A DNA stretch of 64,000 nt from Trema orientale (lineage: Eukaryota; Streptophyta; Magnoliopsida; Rosales; Cannabaceae). Within the stretch, counting starts at the first letter, position 1. The number at the start of each line of letters is the position of its first letter. The position numbers and the translations under genes are program-made. The stretch lies in the NCBI GenBank assembly GCA_002914845.1, contig JXTC01000018.1, positions 1,460,079 through 1,524,078 of the forward strand, given 5' to 3'. Under the pieces are notes generated by a model, which made no database searches, was not told the DNA's origin, and worked only from the letters and a program-made list of their open reading frames with translations. Below, piece after piece: positions 36,385 to 48,107 of the stretch.

Positions 36385-37195
36385 TTTATGAACTTTTTTC
36401 AAATCTTATTTAAAAAAAATCACAAAAAATTCATTTTAGCCCAAATTAGTCTTATCTATGTCATTTTCTCTTCGCCTCGTCCAGCCCATGATAATCTATA
36501 GGTTCAAATTCATAGTTTGTGTCAGAATTGTATGTGGAAAATATCAGCTTAATTGACTACTACAGACATAAACTAAAATGTCTACTGTAGTTATAACAAA
36601 CACATTGTCTTTTCCCTAAAACGAATCTGGCAAAATTTATATGTAAACAGTATCATCCTAAAATTCTCCATCCGATTATAAAATTTTATATAACTGAACC
36701 AACTTGTCGTATACTAAAACAGAACGGATATATGGTCTTACCTAGCACATAACTATGCCAGTTTGGACCCAGCACATAATTATGTTTCAATACTTAGAAG
36801 AGAGTTTGCCTATTTAAGATCCTGAATTCTTAGTAGTGACTACTTGGTCCCAGAACTAAATAATAAATATTTGAAAAATTAACCAATTAGTGAGAATTTT
36901 TTTTTTTTTTTTTTTGTTCAAATTGAGGATTATTTTTTACAAATAACTAAAGAGCGAGTATTCTCAAATCCTTAAAACTTGCTAGCAAATCTGAAAGAAC
37001 AAGGTATTTTTTTAGAAGTTAACTGCAAGTTTTTTTGCAATTTAAACCCTATCTTTTAATTTCCGTTCGATTAGAGTATGCAGACACGTGAAAATGTTAT
37101 CGATTTATTTTGTTTTTGTATTTTTGGTTTTCGGTCTGCAGTTGGGGCGAACTTGATTTGAGAGTGAGTAAAAGAAGTCTAATTTTGTTCGAAGT

Positions 37196-37800
37196 TTGCT
37201 TTTTTCCTTTAATATTGCAAATTTTATTTATTTATTTTTTATAAAAATCGGGCTCTTCAAGAGAATAATATTAAAAGCTAAAAAACTTCTATTACAGTAT
37301 AAGCACATAAAATTACAATTTCAAACTCATAAGAAAAGGAGACGAAAAGTAGATCACAAACACAACAACAGCAGCATTGTGGGCTACCATAATTCTCTAA
37401 GAGAAAAAATAACAAGGACCACCAACAAATAGTTGTCTTCACCTATTACTGGACTACGTTCTTGGCAGTAAAGTACTATGATTCTAATACCAAATGAGAT
37501 CCACACCCGAAAAGAATCTGACCCATCTGTATTACAGATCTAAATCTAAAGAAAAAATTCTCAGATTCAAGATCTAGTAAACGGAATAAAAACTCACACA
37601 GATCAAAGACCAGGTAGTACGAATACTATACAAATGAATCTAAATCTGAACTTATTAGAAAATTAAAGAAAAAAAGGGAAAAAAACGAAATGATCCCTCA
37701 TCCCCTAAGGAAATGGAAGAAGATAAAGAATGAGGAGAGACCAAAGAAGGAGATCAAAGCACTCCTTTTTTGGCGTATTGTAAGAGCGACGATGGAGATT
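37196..37800 (-). mobile_element. Decayed copia-like LTR/leader junction
   Basis: The minus strand at about 37500-37478 reads TCATTTGGTATTAGAATC, which resembles an LTR end followed by a primer-binding site complementary to initiator tRNA-Met (canonical TGGTATCAGAGC). LTR-like DNA would then be 37500-37800, with leader below it. Part of the leader (about 37330-37440, AGATCACAAACACAA) recurs at the right edge of the window (63888-64000). The coding domains are gone. Confidence 0.35.
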
Positions 37801-38131
37801 TTTTTAGATAGAAAGAGAAAAGAGTCTAGATTTTTTTTTTAATTAATTAGAAACATATTTTATTTCTATGAATAATATTGGTGTATTTTTTCTATTTTTT
37901 TTTCCTGAGAGATTGTTTGCTAGGCTCGAATCAACTAAATTTAATTTTATTCTTTCAATTTCGGGTTTTCAGCTAATAATTGGTCTTATCACTTGATTTT
38001 TACGATTCATCAGTTTTCTTTACACTGTTAGTTTAAAGTTCATGTAGTTTTTTTGTATAACAATTATGATAGGCAACATGGGCTCAACGTCTAGCTTGTG
38101 ATAATTTATATACTGAAATCTATAGCCTGTG

Positions 38132-38346
38132 TAGTATTATTTTTTATCTATCTATAGATATTGTTTTGTCTAATTAAAATTAATTATGCACTTCTTTTCA
38201 TAAAAAAAGTTAGAGAGAGAAAAATATTATATTACGAATATTTATTTTTATTATTTTTTTTATCAACTACCAAATTATGGTAGCCGTTAGTTTATTATGA
38301 TCCAATGACTAAAATACTTATAGATAGGGAAAAAAAAATACTTATT
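38132..38346. mobile_element. MITE-like element, family B copy 2
   Basis: Left end TAGTATTATTTTTTATCTA, right end an imperfect inverse ('gatagggaaaaaaaaatactta'). It shares TGGTAGCCGTTAG and 'agagagagaaaaatatta' in order with 7735-7955. Confidence 0.5.
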
Positions 38347-38639
38347 AGATTAGAAACCATATATAATGAAATGGAAATGTTAGCTTAATCCACTACTGCA
38401 ATTTATGAAAGTTAACCCTTTATTGAAACAATATAAATAAATTAGTCTATAGTAATTATAATTTACAAATTGTCTTTTTCCTAAGATGAATCTGCTGAGC
38501 TATATCCTTCTTAAGATTCTCCATCTTATTATAAAATTTTTTTACGTCTGAACCAACTTGTCGCATATTAAAACATATATATAATAATCTTGCACACACG
38601 TAATTATGTGCATATAAAATGCTCCAGGTGATTGAACAT

Positions 38640-39201
38640 CCATATTAACTCTTGACCTTGTAATCTCAATCTTTCCTTGATTAGTAGACAAGTTCAAGAA
38701 GAGCTAAAGATGGCCAATCTTAATCTAGCAAAGGAAGACATTCTCTTCCTTGTACATAACTATTATGGTACCATTGTTATGCTGGCAGTGTTTTCTATTG
38801 GAGAACATTTTTCTTTTCGAAAGCATGGACAAGGACCTCCAGCACTGAAAAAAGTCAAATCCCTGGCCGACTGTGTTTGCCTTTCATGGATGAAACTCTC
38901 TCTTTTCTTGCAGCCAATAACAGTATGAAAGGAAACTACGAATTTGTGAGACTCCGAAAACTATGGTTAGTTATATGCCTTATGCCCTTTTTATGATAAC
39001 AAGTACACATATTTGACCCATCTCCTTAATAGATGCGTTGTGGCATCCTGGCACCAGATACTACAAAGACATCAAGGTAAATACAGGCTGCAAAAGAAAG
39101 GTATATGAATGTAGAAAGCTAGAGCTTTCTTGAAATTTCTAAGCTAAAATAGTGGACGAAATCGACTACATGGTTTTGTACTGTACGAATGAAACTTATT
39201 T
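38640..39201 (+). other. Unrecognised sequence with a short open frame
   Basis: An 83-codon frame at 38677-38928 (contains KHGQGPPALKKVKSL and a hydrophobic YGTIVMLAVFSIG stretch) is followed by other short open pieces (about 38920-39060, one reading ALWHPGTRYYKDIK). The composition is more gene-like than the surroundings. It may be scattered exon fragments of a dead gene. I do not recognise the family. It abuts the copia array. Confidence 0.3.
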
Positions 39202-39960
39202 GTAGCTCAACCCCTGGTTTTCAATATCATAAGTATTCGGATCATGTTTTTAAATTGAAAAAGACTATTTATGATTTAAAGCAAGCTCCTAGAGCTTGGT
39301 ATGATAGATCGAGTAAATTTTTAATTTTAAGTACTTTTACTATAGGAAAAGTAGATACTACTCTTTTTATAAAAAGAAAAAGGGAAGAGATGATTATAGT
39401 TCAAATTTATGTTGATGATATTGTATTTGGTGCTACTAATGTTTCTCTGTGTGAAGAATTTTCTAAGTGTATGCATAATGAATTCGAAATAAGCATGATG
39501 GGAGAACTCAATTTCTTCCTTTAGACTTCAAATCAAACAAAGGAAAGAAAGCATTTTCATCAATCAATCCAAATATATCAAGGATATGTTGAAGAACTTT
39601 GATATGGAGAATTTTAGTGTATATCTATGTACTAGATTTCAATCTAATTCTAAGGAATCACATCTTAGTGTAGTTAAACATATTTTGAAATATTTGCATG
39701 GCATTATAAACCTAGGATTATGGTATTCGAAAGGTACACACCTTAACGCATTACTAGTTTTTTAGATGCGGATTTTACTAGTTATCAAACCGATCGTAAG
39801 AGCACTAGTGGAACTTGTCATTTTCATTGTAACTCACTTAGGTCATGGTTTAGCAAGAAATAAAATTCTGTTGCTCTTTCTACTACTGAAGCCGAATATA
39901 TCTCTGCTAGTAGTTATTGTGTTCAAATTCTTTAGATAGCTTATTCCCTTTTTTTTCGTA
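39202..39960 (+). pseudogene. Copia reverse-transcriptase/RNase H relic, unit 1
   Basis: Encodes the Ty1/copia RT block LKQAPRAWYDR and QIYVDDIVFGATN (active-site YVDD), then RNase H-side sequence. A frameshift after GELNFFL and later stops break it. Between DMENFS and ARFQ-type sequence about 50 residues of the usual copia region are missing. Units 2 and 3 share this deletion. Confidence 0.85.
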
Positions 39961-39981
39961 ATAAAAAAATACTATATCTAT

Positions 39982-40022
<41 letters not shown>

Positions 40023-42138
40023 CTCAGGCAGGGACAAGTGGCTAATAAGAAGATTTGATAAAAATAGACGCCAAAATAGATAATATTAAGAGGTAACAAT
40101 CAAGATTTAAATATTAACTGAGGATACACAGTGAGAATCAAAAGTCAAGTAATTACTATGTAACATTTTTTTTTAATATTTTTTTCAACATCCTGTATCT
40201 TTTTCTTTTGAGGGATAAGATATGCCTATATTTAGAGATATCGTTTTTATAAAAACAAAATAGAAGCTGTGATATGTCTTTAGAAATCATACATGATGTC
40301 TAGCAGCTTGGCTATTTTTAATATTTTATTTTCTTATAGGACCCACCTTGATAGGAACTTCTTTATTTTGTTACTTATTTTCTTCTTTTCTATGTGGGCT
40401 TGTCTTTGTTATTTTTTATTTTTTAATAATAAGTGTTCAACTTCGGATTTATGATTTGTGACATACTTTTTTGTTTCTTCCTAGAGTGGGCCCTAGGTAC
40501 GTGTCAAAGACTCAAATATTTAAAATTTTCTATGGGACACTAGAAAATAATGTCTACGTTCCATGGTTTATAAGTCTATAAGAGACTAGAGACACATAAC
40601 CTAGTAGGAGCCATATTGGAAACTACTATTGGTCATATTGGATTGATATCATTTATCAAAAGAATTTGATAAGCATGTACTTTTTTTTTTGTTTTTTTTT
40701 CTAGTACTATTGGTCCTATAAGATTGGACTATGCTAAATATATGAAATTAGTTCTCTATTTTGCCTATCGAAGTTACAAAAAAATTTTTTAGTGCCAGCC
40801 AACAGCACTTATGGGATTGTAATTGCCTTCGACTCTTTCTAAGGGTAGTGAATAGGAAGAATATGATAAAATGAAGGTAAGAATACGATTGATGTAGATA
40901 TATATTACTTAAAATTAAATTTTAATATATGATTTTTTTTTTAGGGGAGAAATTACAATGAGTTTTTTTTTTTTTTTTTAGGAACAAAATTTCAATGAGT
41001 TAAGTACTTGCGATAATTACAGCTTTCTTTTTCTTTTATCATATCTACTTTTTCCTCATAGGAATAAAAAGTAAGCATATCTTTTTTATTATAAAAAAAT
41101 GAAAAACATCTATGAAAATAGGTTTTCCATAAGGAGACTCTTTATTTATTTATTTATTTATTTATTGAAACATTAGGAGACTCTTTATTAAAACATGATA
41201 AGACTCTTATTAAAATGTACTTGATTGATTAACTCAAAAAAAAAACGTACTTGATTGATTTTAACATTATTTACTTGACAATAAAAGATATAAGGCAATG
41301 CCCTCTGTTTTTTTGAATCACTTATCATTTTAAAAAGAGACTCTAAGAATAATTCTCATTTTTTATAACTATATATAAACCTTGAGTAAGAACATTAAAA
41401 CATGTGTTTATTTTGTATTTAATACCAAGTAGATTATCTACCACAACCTGCTAAAAAAAAAATTTAAAACAGAAAAATAAAATGTACAAATAAAAAGAAG
41501 TCTAAATAAAAAAAACCAGGACAAATAGCTGAAGTGAGAGAAAAGATGTGGAGTTTTTCTGTGCGTGAGGTAGTGATAGTTTGTTCCCTTTTTTTGTAAT
41601 AAAAAAATACTATATATACAAGAGAGAGAGAGAGAGAGAGAGAGGGCTCAGGTTGGGACAAATGGCTAATAAGAAAATTTGACAAAAGCGGGCACCAAAG
41701 CAGAAAATATTAAGAAGTGACAATCAAGATCTAAAGATTAACTGGAGGACATACGGTGAAAATCAAAAGTCAAGTAATTACTGTATAACATTTGTTTTTT
41801 AATATTTCTTTCAACATCCTTGTATCTTTTTCTTTTGAGGGAAAAGATATACCTATATTAGACATATCATTATTATTAAAAAAAAAAAAAATAGAAGCGC
41901 ATTTAGAAATCATACATGATGTCTAATAACTTGGCTACTTTTAATATTTTATTTTCTTATAGGACCTACTTGATAAGAACTTCTTTATTTTGTTACTTGT
42001 TTTCCTCTTTTTTATGTGGGCTTGTCTTTTTTGTTTTTTATTTTTTAATAATAAATGCTCAACTTCAGATTTATGATTTGTGACATATTTTTTTGTTTTT
42101 TCCCTAACGAAATATATAACAAAAAAGATATAGTACAT

Positions 42139-42883
42139 GTAGCCCAACCCCTGGTTTTCAATATCATAAGTATCCGAATTATGTTTTTAAATTGAAAAAG
42201 ACTCTTTATGGGTTAAAGTAAGCTCCTAGAGCTTGGTATGATAGATCGAGTAAATTTTTAACTTTAAATGGTTTTACTATGGGAAAAGCGGATACTACTC
42301 TTTTTATAAAAAGAAAAAGGGAAGAGATGATTATAGTTCAAATTTATGTTGATATTATAATTGGTGCTACTAATGAATCTCTGTGTGAAGAATTTTCTAA
42401 GTGTATGCATAATGAATTCGAAATGGGCATGATAAGAGAACTCTATTTCTTCCTTATACTTCAAATCAAATAAAGCAAAGAAAATATTTTCATCAATCAA
42501 TCCAAGTATATCAAAGATATGTTGAAGAAGTTTGATATGGAGAATTTTAGTATATATCTATGTGCTAGATTTCAATATAATTCTAAGGAATCATATCTTA
42601 GTATAGTAAAATATATTTTGAAATATTTGCATGGCACTATGAACTTAGGATTATGGTATTTGACAGGCATAAACCTTAACATTACTAGTTTTTGGGATGT
42701 AGATTTTGTTTGTTGTCAAACCGATCGTAAGAGCACTAATGGTACTTGTCATTTTCTTGGTTACTCACTTATGTCATAGTTTAGCAAGAAATAAAATTCT
42801 GTTGCTCTTTCTACTACTGAAGCCGAATATATCTCTGCTGGTAGTTGTTGTACTCAAATTCTTTGGATGGCTTATTCCCCTTT
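42139..42883 (+). pseudogene. Copia reverse-transcriptase/RNase H relic, unit 2
   Basis: Same order as unit 1 but more decayed: QIYVD is followed by a codon loss in the YVDD motif (reads YVDIIIGATN), and a stop follows LQIK. It shares the DMENFS-to-ARFQ deletion. Its 3' end is interrupted by the MULE-like element at 42893. Confidence 0.85.
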
Positions 42884-43792
42884 TTTTCGTAAGGAAAACT
42901 TGCGGCAAAAGTCCCTTATCTTACTCAAAATTTACATTTAAATACCCAATCCTTTTTTCTGACGGCAATAATATTTTCCGTCCAAATTTTACTGCAACCG
43001 TCAATTTTTTCCGTTAAGTGCCACTTCAGAGGACACGTATCGCTCTCTAAGATTAATTGTAATTTAAAAAAGATTAAAAAATGAATAAAAATTTGGAAAA
43101 TGAAAAATAAATCAAATATGCAATTTAAAAAAAATGAATAAAAACCAAATGAGGAAAAAAAGAAAATAAAGGAGAGAGAGTTCTGAAGAGGGTTAGCTGA
43201 AATGGTGGACTTCAAAGAGGGCTTGGGTGGCAGAGTTACAAAAGAGGATGAGGAGAGAGAAAGATGAATGAGAGAAGATACTTGTGTGGGTATCTTTATC
43301 TTGTTCGGCTGAGAAAACATGGTAGAAATTTCGGGTTGTTGGAAGAAATGGGTTGGGATAATTGTAGAGAGAGAGAGAGAAAGTGAAGCGGTGGCAAAAG
43401 GGAAAGAGGGTACAACAATGGCGAGTGAGTTCTGCTCCTCTAGGAATTGGGCTTCTGGGTTTTTCTCGATTTTGGAATATGGGTCCATTTTTGTGAAGGT
43501 TGGTTATGGAGATTAGAGATGAAGTTTGATGATGAAAAAATAAAGAAATAAAGATAAGCTCTTCTCCCTTTGGTTCGGTCTCTCTCACATCGTGCTACTG
43601 TAGAATCAAATAAAACCTTTCTTTTATCTCTAATCTTATAAATTTTGGGGTTTTGTAATTTCTGAGGGTTTTTATTTAAAGCCTTTGCCTCAACTCTCAA
43701 TCATTGTTCTATATAATCCTTTGTCCTTCTAAATCCGACTGCTTGCACTGCGCCTAACATTTTCTCACTAACTTTTTCAACCATTGTTTCTA

Positions 43793-43964
43793 GGGGATGG
43801 CTACGGTAGGGGCGTCCCTATGTAGGGTCATGCCTTAATTATCGTTGGATGGGAATCTGTGGAGAATAACGGGAATCTGTGGAGAATCTATTTATATACA
43901 GATTCCCATCCAACGGTGAATAGACAGGGCCCTACGTAGGGGCGCCCCTACTATAGACGCGCCC
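43793..43964. mobile_element. 172-bp MITE, copy 2
   Basis: Inverted relative to copy 1 (starts GGGGATGGCTACGGTAGGGG). Flanked by a perfect 9-bp duplication TTGTTTCTA at 43784-43792 and 43965-43973. Nested in the MULE-like element. Confidence 0.9.
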
Positions 43965-43967
43965 TTG

Positions 43968-44149
43968 TTTCTATTAAATGAGTCTTTTTTGAGAATATTG
44001 AGTACGTCACTATGGATTGGTATAATCATTATTCAAATGGGCGCGTCTACATTAAGGGTTTCTATTAAATGAGTCTTTTTTGAGAATATTGAGTACGTCA
44101 CTGTGGATTGGTATAATCATTATTCAAATGGGCGCGTCTACATTAAGGG
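43968..44149. repeat. 91-bp tandem duplication including a MITE end
   Basis: 43968-44058 is repeated as 44059-44149 with about one mismatch. The unit contains unique spacer, the TATTCAAAT target site and the first 20 bp of a 172-bp MITE. Only the second unit continues into the full MITE (44130-44301). Confidence 0.9.
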
Positions 44150-44301
44150 CGCCCCTACGTAGGGTCCTGTCTATTCACCGTTGGATGAGAATCTGTATAT
44201 AAATAGATTCTCCACAGATTCCCGTTATTCCCCATAGATTCCTATCCAACGATAATTAAGGCATGACCCTACGTAGGGGCGCCCCTACCGTAGCCATCCC
44301 C
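44130..44301. mobile_element. 172-bp MITE, copy 3
   Basis: Same orientation as copy 1. Flanked by a perfect 9-bp duplication TATTCAAAT at 44121-44129 and 44302-44310. Confidence 0.9.
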
Positions 44302-44397
44302 TATTCAAATTCCAAGTCTTCATTATTTTCCTTTTTTATTTCCCCTCATTTTTTTTTTCTGTATTAGAAAAATAGATACTAGATAGGTTAAATTAAA

Positions 44398-44569
44398 GGG
44401 GATGGCTACGGTAGGGGCATCCCTACGTAGGGTCATACTTTAATTATCGTTGGATAGGAATCTGTGGGGAATAACGGGAATCTGTGGAGAATCTATTTAT
44501 ATACAGATTCCCATCTAACGGTGAATAGACAGGACCCTACGTAGGGGCGCCCCTACTGTAGACGCACCC
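44398..44569. mobile_element. 172-bp MITE, copy 4
   Basis: Same orientation as copy 2. Flanked by a perfect 9-bp duplication TAAATTAAA at 44389-44397 and 44570-44578. Confidence 0.9.
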
Positions 44570-45117
44570 TAAATTAAAAGAAAAGAAAAAGATTTTGATC
44601 TGCAAGTAAAGTCAAACTCGGTACTGTGCGTGTGCATGGGTTATTTAAAGAGAGATTTGATGTATAAACAGGTGTATTATATGTGATGACGTTTTTCTCT
44701 AAGTTTCTTCAATGGCAGTCAAGTTCTTGATGTGGGTTTTTTACTGTATGTGTTTCTGGGTTCTGTAAAGAAAGATTACTTCTCAGCCATATATTTTCAT
44801 TTTCCATGTATGTGTTTCTGGGTTCTATATGTGTTTATGTGTTTCTTGGTTTTTTACTTATTTATATTTTTTAGCTTTTTTCTTCTTATTTTATTTTTCA
44901 TTTTCCAAATTTTTATTCATTTTTTAACCTTTTTTTAAATTGCAATTAATCTCAGAGAGCAACACGTGTCTTCTGAGTGACACTTAACGAAAAAAATTGA
45001 CGGTTGCAACAAAATTTGGACGGAAGGTATTCTTGCCGTCAGAAAAAAAAATTGGATATATAAGTGTAAATTTTGACTAAGATAAGGGACTTTCGCTGCA
45101 ATTTTCCCTTTTCGTAA

Positions 45118-45134
45118 TAAAAAAAATATTATAT

Positions 45135-45169
<35 letters not shown>

Positions 45170-46768
45170 CACGCAGGGACAAGTGGCTAATAAGAAGATT
45201 TGACAAAAATGGACGCCAAACTTGAAAATATTATGAGGTGACAATCAAGATTTAAACATTAACTGAGGATACATGGTTAGAATCAAAAGTCAAGTAATTA
45301 CTATGTAATATTTTTTTTAAATATTTTTTTCAATATACTGTATTTTTTTCTTTTGAGGAATAAGATATGCCTATATTTAGAGATATCATTATTATAAATA
45401 GAAAATAGAAGCTGTAATATGTCTTTAGAAATCATACATGATGTCCCACAGCTTGGCTACTTTTAATATTTTATTTTCTTATGGGACCCACCTTGATAGG
45501 AACTTATTTATTTTGTTACTTATTTTTCTCTTCTTTTCTATGTGGGCTTGTCTTTTTTATTTTTTGTTTTTTAATAATAAGTGCAAAAACTTCAGATTTA
45601 TGATTTGTGACATACTTTTTTGTTTCTTCCCAGAGTGGGCCCTATGTACGTGTCAAAGACTCAAAAATTTAAAATGTTCTATGTGACACTAGAAAATAAT
45701 GCCTGTGTTCCATGGTTTATAAGTCTACAAGAAACCAGAGACACATAGCCTAGTAGGAGCCATATTAGAAACTACTATTGGTCATATTGGATTGATATCA
45801 TTTATCAAAAGAAGTTTATAAGCACGTACTTTTTTTTGTTTTTATTTCTAGTACTATTGGTCTTATTGGATTGGACTGTGCTAAATATATGAAATTAGTC
45901 CTCTATTTTGTCCTTCAAAGTTACAAAAATTTTTCTATGCCAGCTAACAGTACTTATGGGATTGTAATTGCCTTTGACGCTCTCCAAGGGTATTGAATAG
46001 GAAGAATATGATGAAATGAAAGTAAGGTTACGATTGATGTAGATTATATTACTTAAAATTAACTTTTAATATATGATTTTTTTTGGGGGGGGGGGGGGAA
46101 AATTACAAAGAGTTTTTTTTTTTTTTTTATGAGTGAAAAAATTTCAATGAGTTAATTACTTGAGATAATTACAACTTTCTTTTTCTTTTGTCATATCCAC
46201 TTTTTCCTCATAGGAATAAAAAGTAAACATATCTTTTTTATTATAAAAAAATAGAAAACATCTGTGAAAATGGGTCTGCCATGAGGAGACTCTTTATTTA
46301 TTTATTTATTTATTGAAAAATTAGGAGACTCTTTATTAAAACATGATAAGACTCTTATTAAAATGTACTTGATTGATTAACCCTCAAAAAAAAAGTACTT
46401 AATTGATTTTAACATTATTTACTTAATAATAAAAGATAGAAGGCAATGCCCTCTGTTTTTTTGAATCACTTATCATTTTATAAAGAGACTCTAAGAATAA
46501 TTCTCATTTTTTTATAACTATATATAGACCTTGAGCAAGAACATTAAAACATATGTTTATTTTGTATTTAATACCAAGTAGATTATCTACCAAAACCTGC
46601 CGAAAAGAATCAAAAATAGAAAAGTGAAATGTACAAATAAAAAATAAGAAGTCTGAATAACAAAAACAAGGACAAATAGCTGAAGTGAGAGAAAAGATGT
46701 GGAGTTTTTCCGCGCATGAGGTGGTGATAGCTTATTCCTATTTTTTCGTAATAAAAAAATACTATATA

Positions 46769-46803
<35 letters not shown>

Positions 46804-47290
46804 GCTCAGACTGGGACAAGTGGCTAATAAAATTTTTTGACAAAAGCGGGCGCCAAACTGAAAAATATTAAGAAGTGATAATCAAGATCTAAAGATTAAC
46901 TGGAGGATATACGGTGAAAATCAAAAGTCAAGTAATTACTGTATAACATTTGTTTTTTTAATATTTCTTTCAACATCCCTGTATCTTTTTCTTTTGAGGG
47001 ATAAGATATGCCAATATTAGACATATCGTTATTATTAAAAAAAAAAATCGAAGCGCATTTAAAAATCGTACATGATATCCAATAACTTGGCTACTTTTAA
47101 TATTTTATACCCACTTGATAGGAACTTCTTTTTTTTGTTACTTGATTTCCTCTTTTCTATATGGGCTTGTCTTTTTTGTTTTTTATTTTTTAATAATAAA
47201 TGCTCAACTTCGGATTTATGATTTGTGACATATTTTTTTTATTTCTTCCCCTAAAGTAACAAAATATGTAACAAAAAAGATATAGTATAT
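45118..47290 (+). repeat. Non-coding tails of copia-array unit 2
   Basis: The (GA)n runs at about 45139-45167 and 46772-46800 each lead into the 'gctca.gc.gggacaagtggctaataa' tail also seen at 40022, 41646 and 48136. G14 at 46085-46098 close to a long T run is a likely sequencing or assembly weak point. No gene. Confidence 0.75.
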
Positions 47291-48040
47291 GTAGCCCAAC
47301 CCCTGATTTTTAATATCATAAGTATTCGGATCATGTTTTTAAATTAAAAAAGACTCTTTATTGTTTAAAGCATATTCCTAGAGCTTGGTATGATAGATCG
47401 AGTAAATTTTTAACTTTAAATAGTTTTACTATGGGAAAAGTAGATACTACTCTTTTTATTTAAAAAAAAAATGGGAAGAGATGATTATAGTTCAAATTTA
47501 TGTTGATGATATTATATTTGGTGCTACTAATATTTCTCTATGTGAAGAATTTTCTAAGTGTATGTACAATGAATTCGAAATGAGCATGATGGGAGAACTC
47601 AATTTCTTCCTTGGACTTCAAATCAAACAATGCAAAGAAAGCATTTTCATTAATCAATCCAAATATATCAAGGATATGTTGAAGAAGTTTGATATGGAGA
47701 ATTTTAGTGTATATCTATATGCTAGATTTCAATCTAATCCTAAGGAATCACATCTTAGTACAGTAAAACATATTTCGAAATATTTGGATGGCACTATGAA
47801 CCTAGGATTATGGTATCCAAAAGGAACACACCTTAACATTACTAGTTTTTTGGATGCGAATTTTGCTGGTTGTCAAACCGATCGTAAGAGCACTAGTGGC
47901 ACTTGTCATTTTCTTGGTTACTCACTTATGTCATGATTTAGCAAGAAACAAAATTCTGTTGCTCTTTCTACTACTGAAGTCGAATATATCTCTGCTTGTA
48001 GTTGTTGTGCTTAAATTCTTTAGATGGTTTATTCCCTTTT
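47291..48040 (+). pseudogene. Copia reverse-transcriptase/RNase H relic, unit 3
   Basis: The best preserved unit: 47481-47936 is open for 151 codons with QIYVDDIIFGATN, GELNFFLGLQIKQ, the shared deletion at DMENFS/ARFQ, then GLWYPKGT and DRKSTSGTCHFLGYSLMS (RNase H side). The upstream RT part is broken. It ends at the next (GA)n tail. Confidence 0.87.
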
Positions 48041-48067
48041 TTCGTAATAAAAAATACTATATATATG

Positions 48068-48107
<40 letters not shown>

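Larger units (their letters stand above)
34990..38131. other. AT-rich intergenic DNA with TE remnants, no gene
   Basis: Upstream of member 6 beyond the foldback element. It contains the MITE-like element at 36007-36384 and a copia-like remnant at 37196-37800. The rest is AT-rich with homopolymers (for example T at 36899-36915). I see no coding region. Confidence 0.45.
42893..45108. mobile_element. Non-autonomous MULE-like element, 2,216 bp
   Basis: The ends GGAAAACTTGCGGCAAAAGT and, inverted, GGGAAAATTGCAGCGAAAGT start terminal inverted repeats of about 220 bp. Perfect 9-bp duplications TTTTCGTAA lie at 42884-42892 and 45109-45117. Units 1 and 3 of the surrounding array carry the site once, uninterrupted. 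Long inverted repeats plus a 9-bp duplication indicate the Mutator superfamily. No transposase is seen. The internal part (about 43110-44850) holds a GA-rich stretch and three 172-bp MITEs. I could not recognise captured gene sequence. Confidence 0.9.

Noticed and set aside
42925..43700. Minus-strand open frames of 86-187 codons in the MULE-like element
   Set aside because: Low-complexity Ser/Phe-rich products that run across the terminal inverted repeat; no family recognised. I do not claim a captured gene.
46085..46098. G14 tract near a T run as a G-quadruplex signal
   Set aside because: Absent from the parallel unit at about 40943, which has only GGGG. More likely slippage or a sequencing problem at homopolymers.
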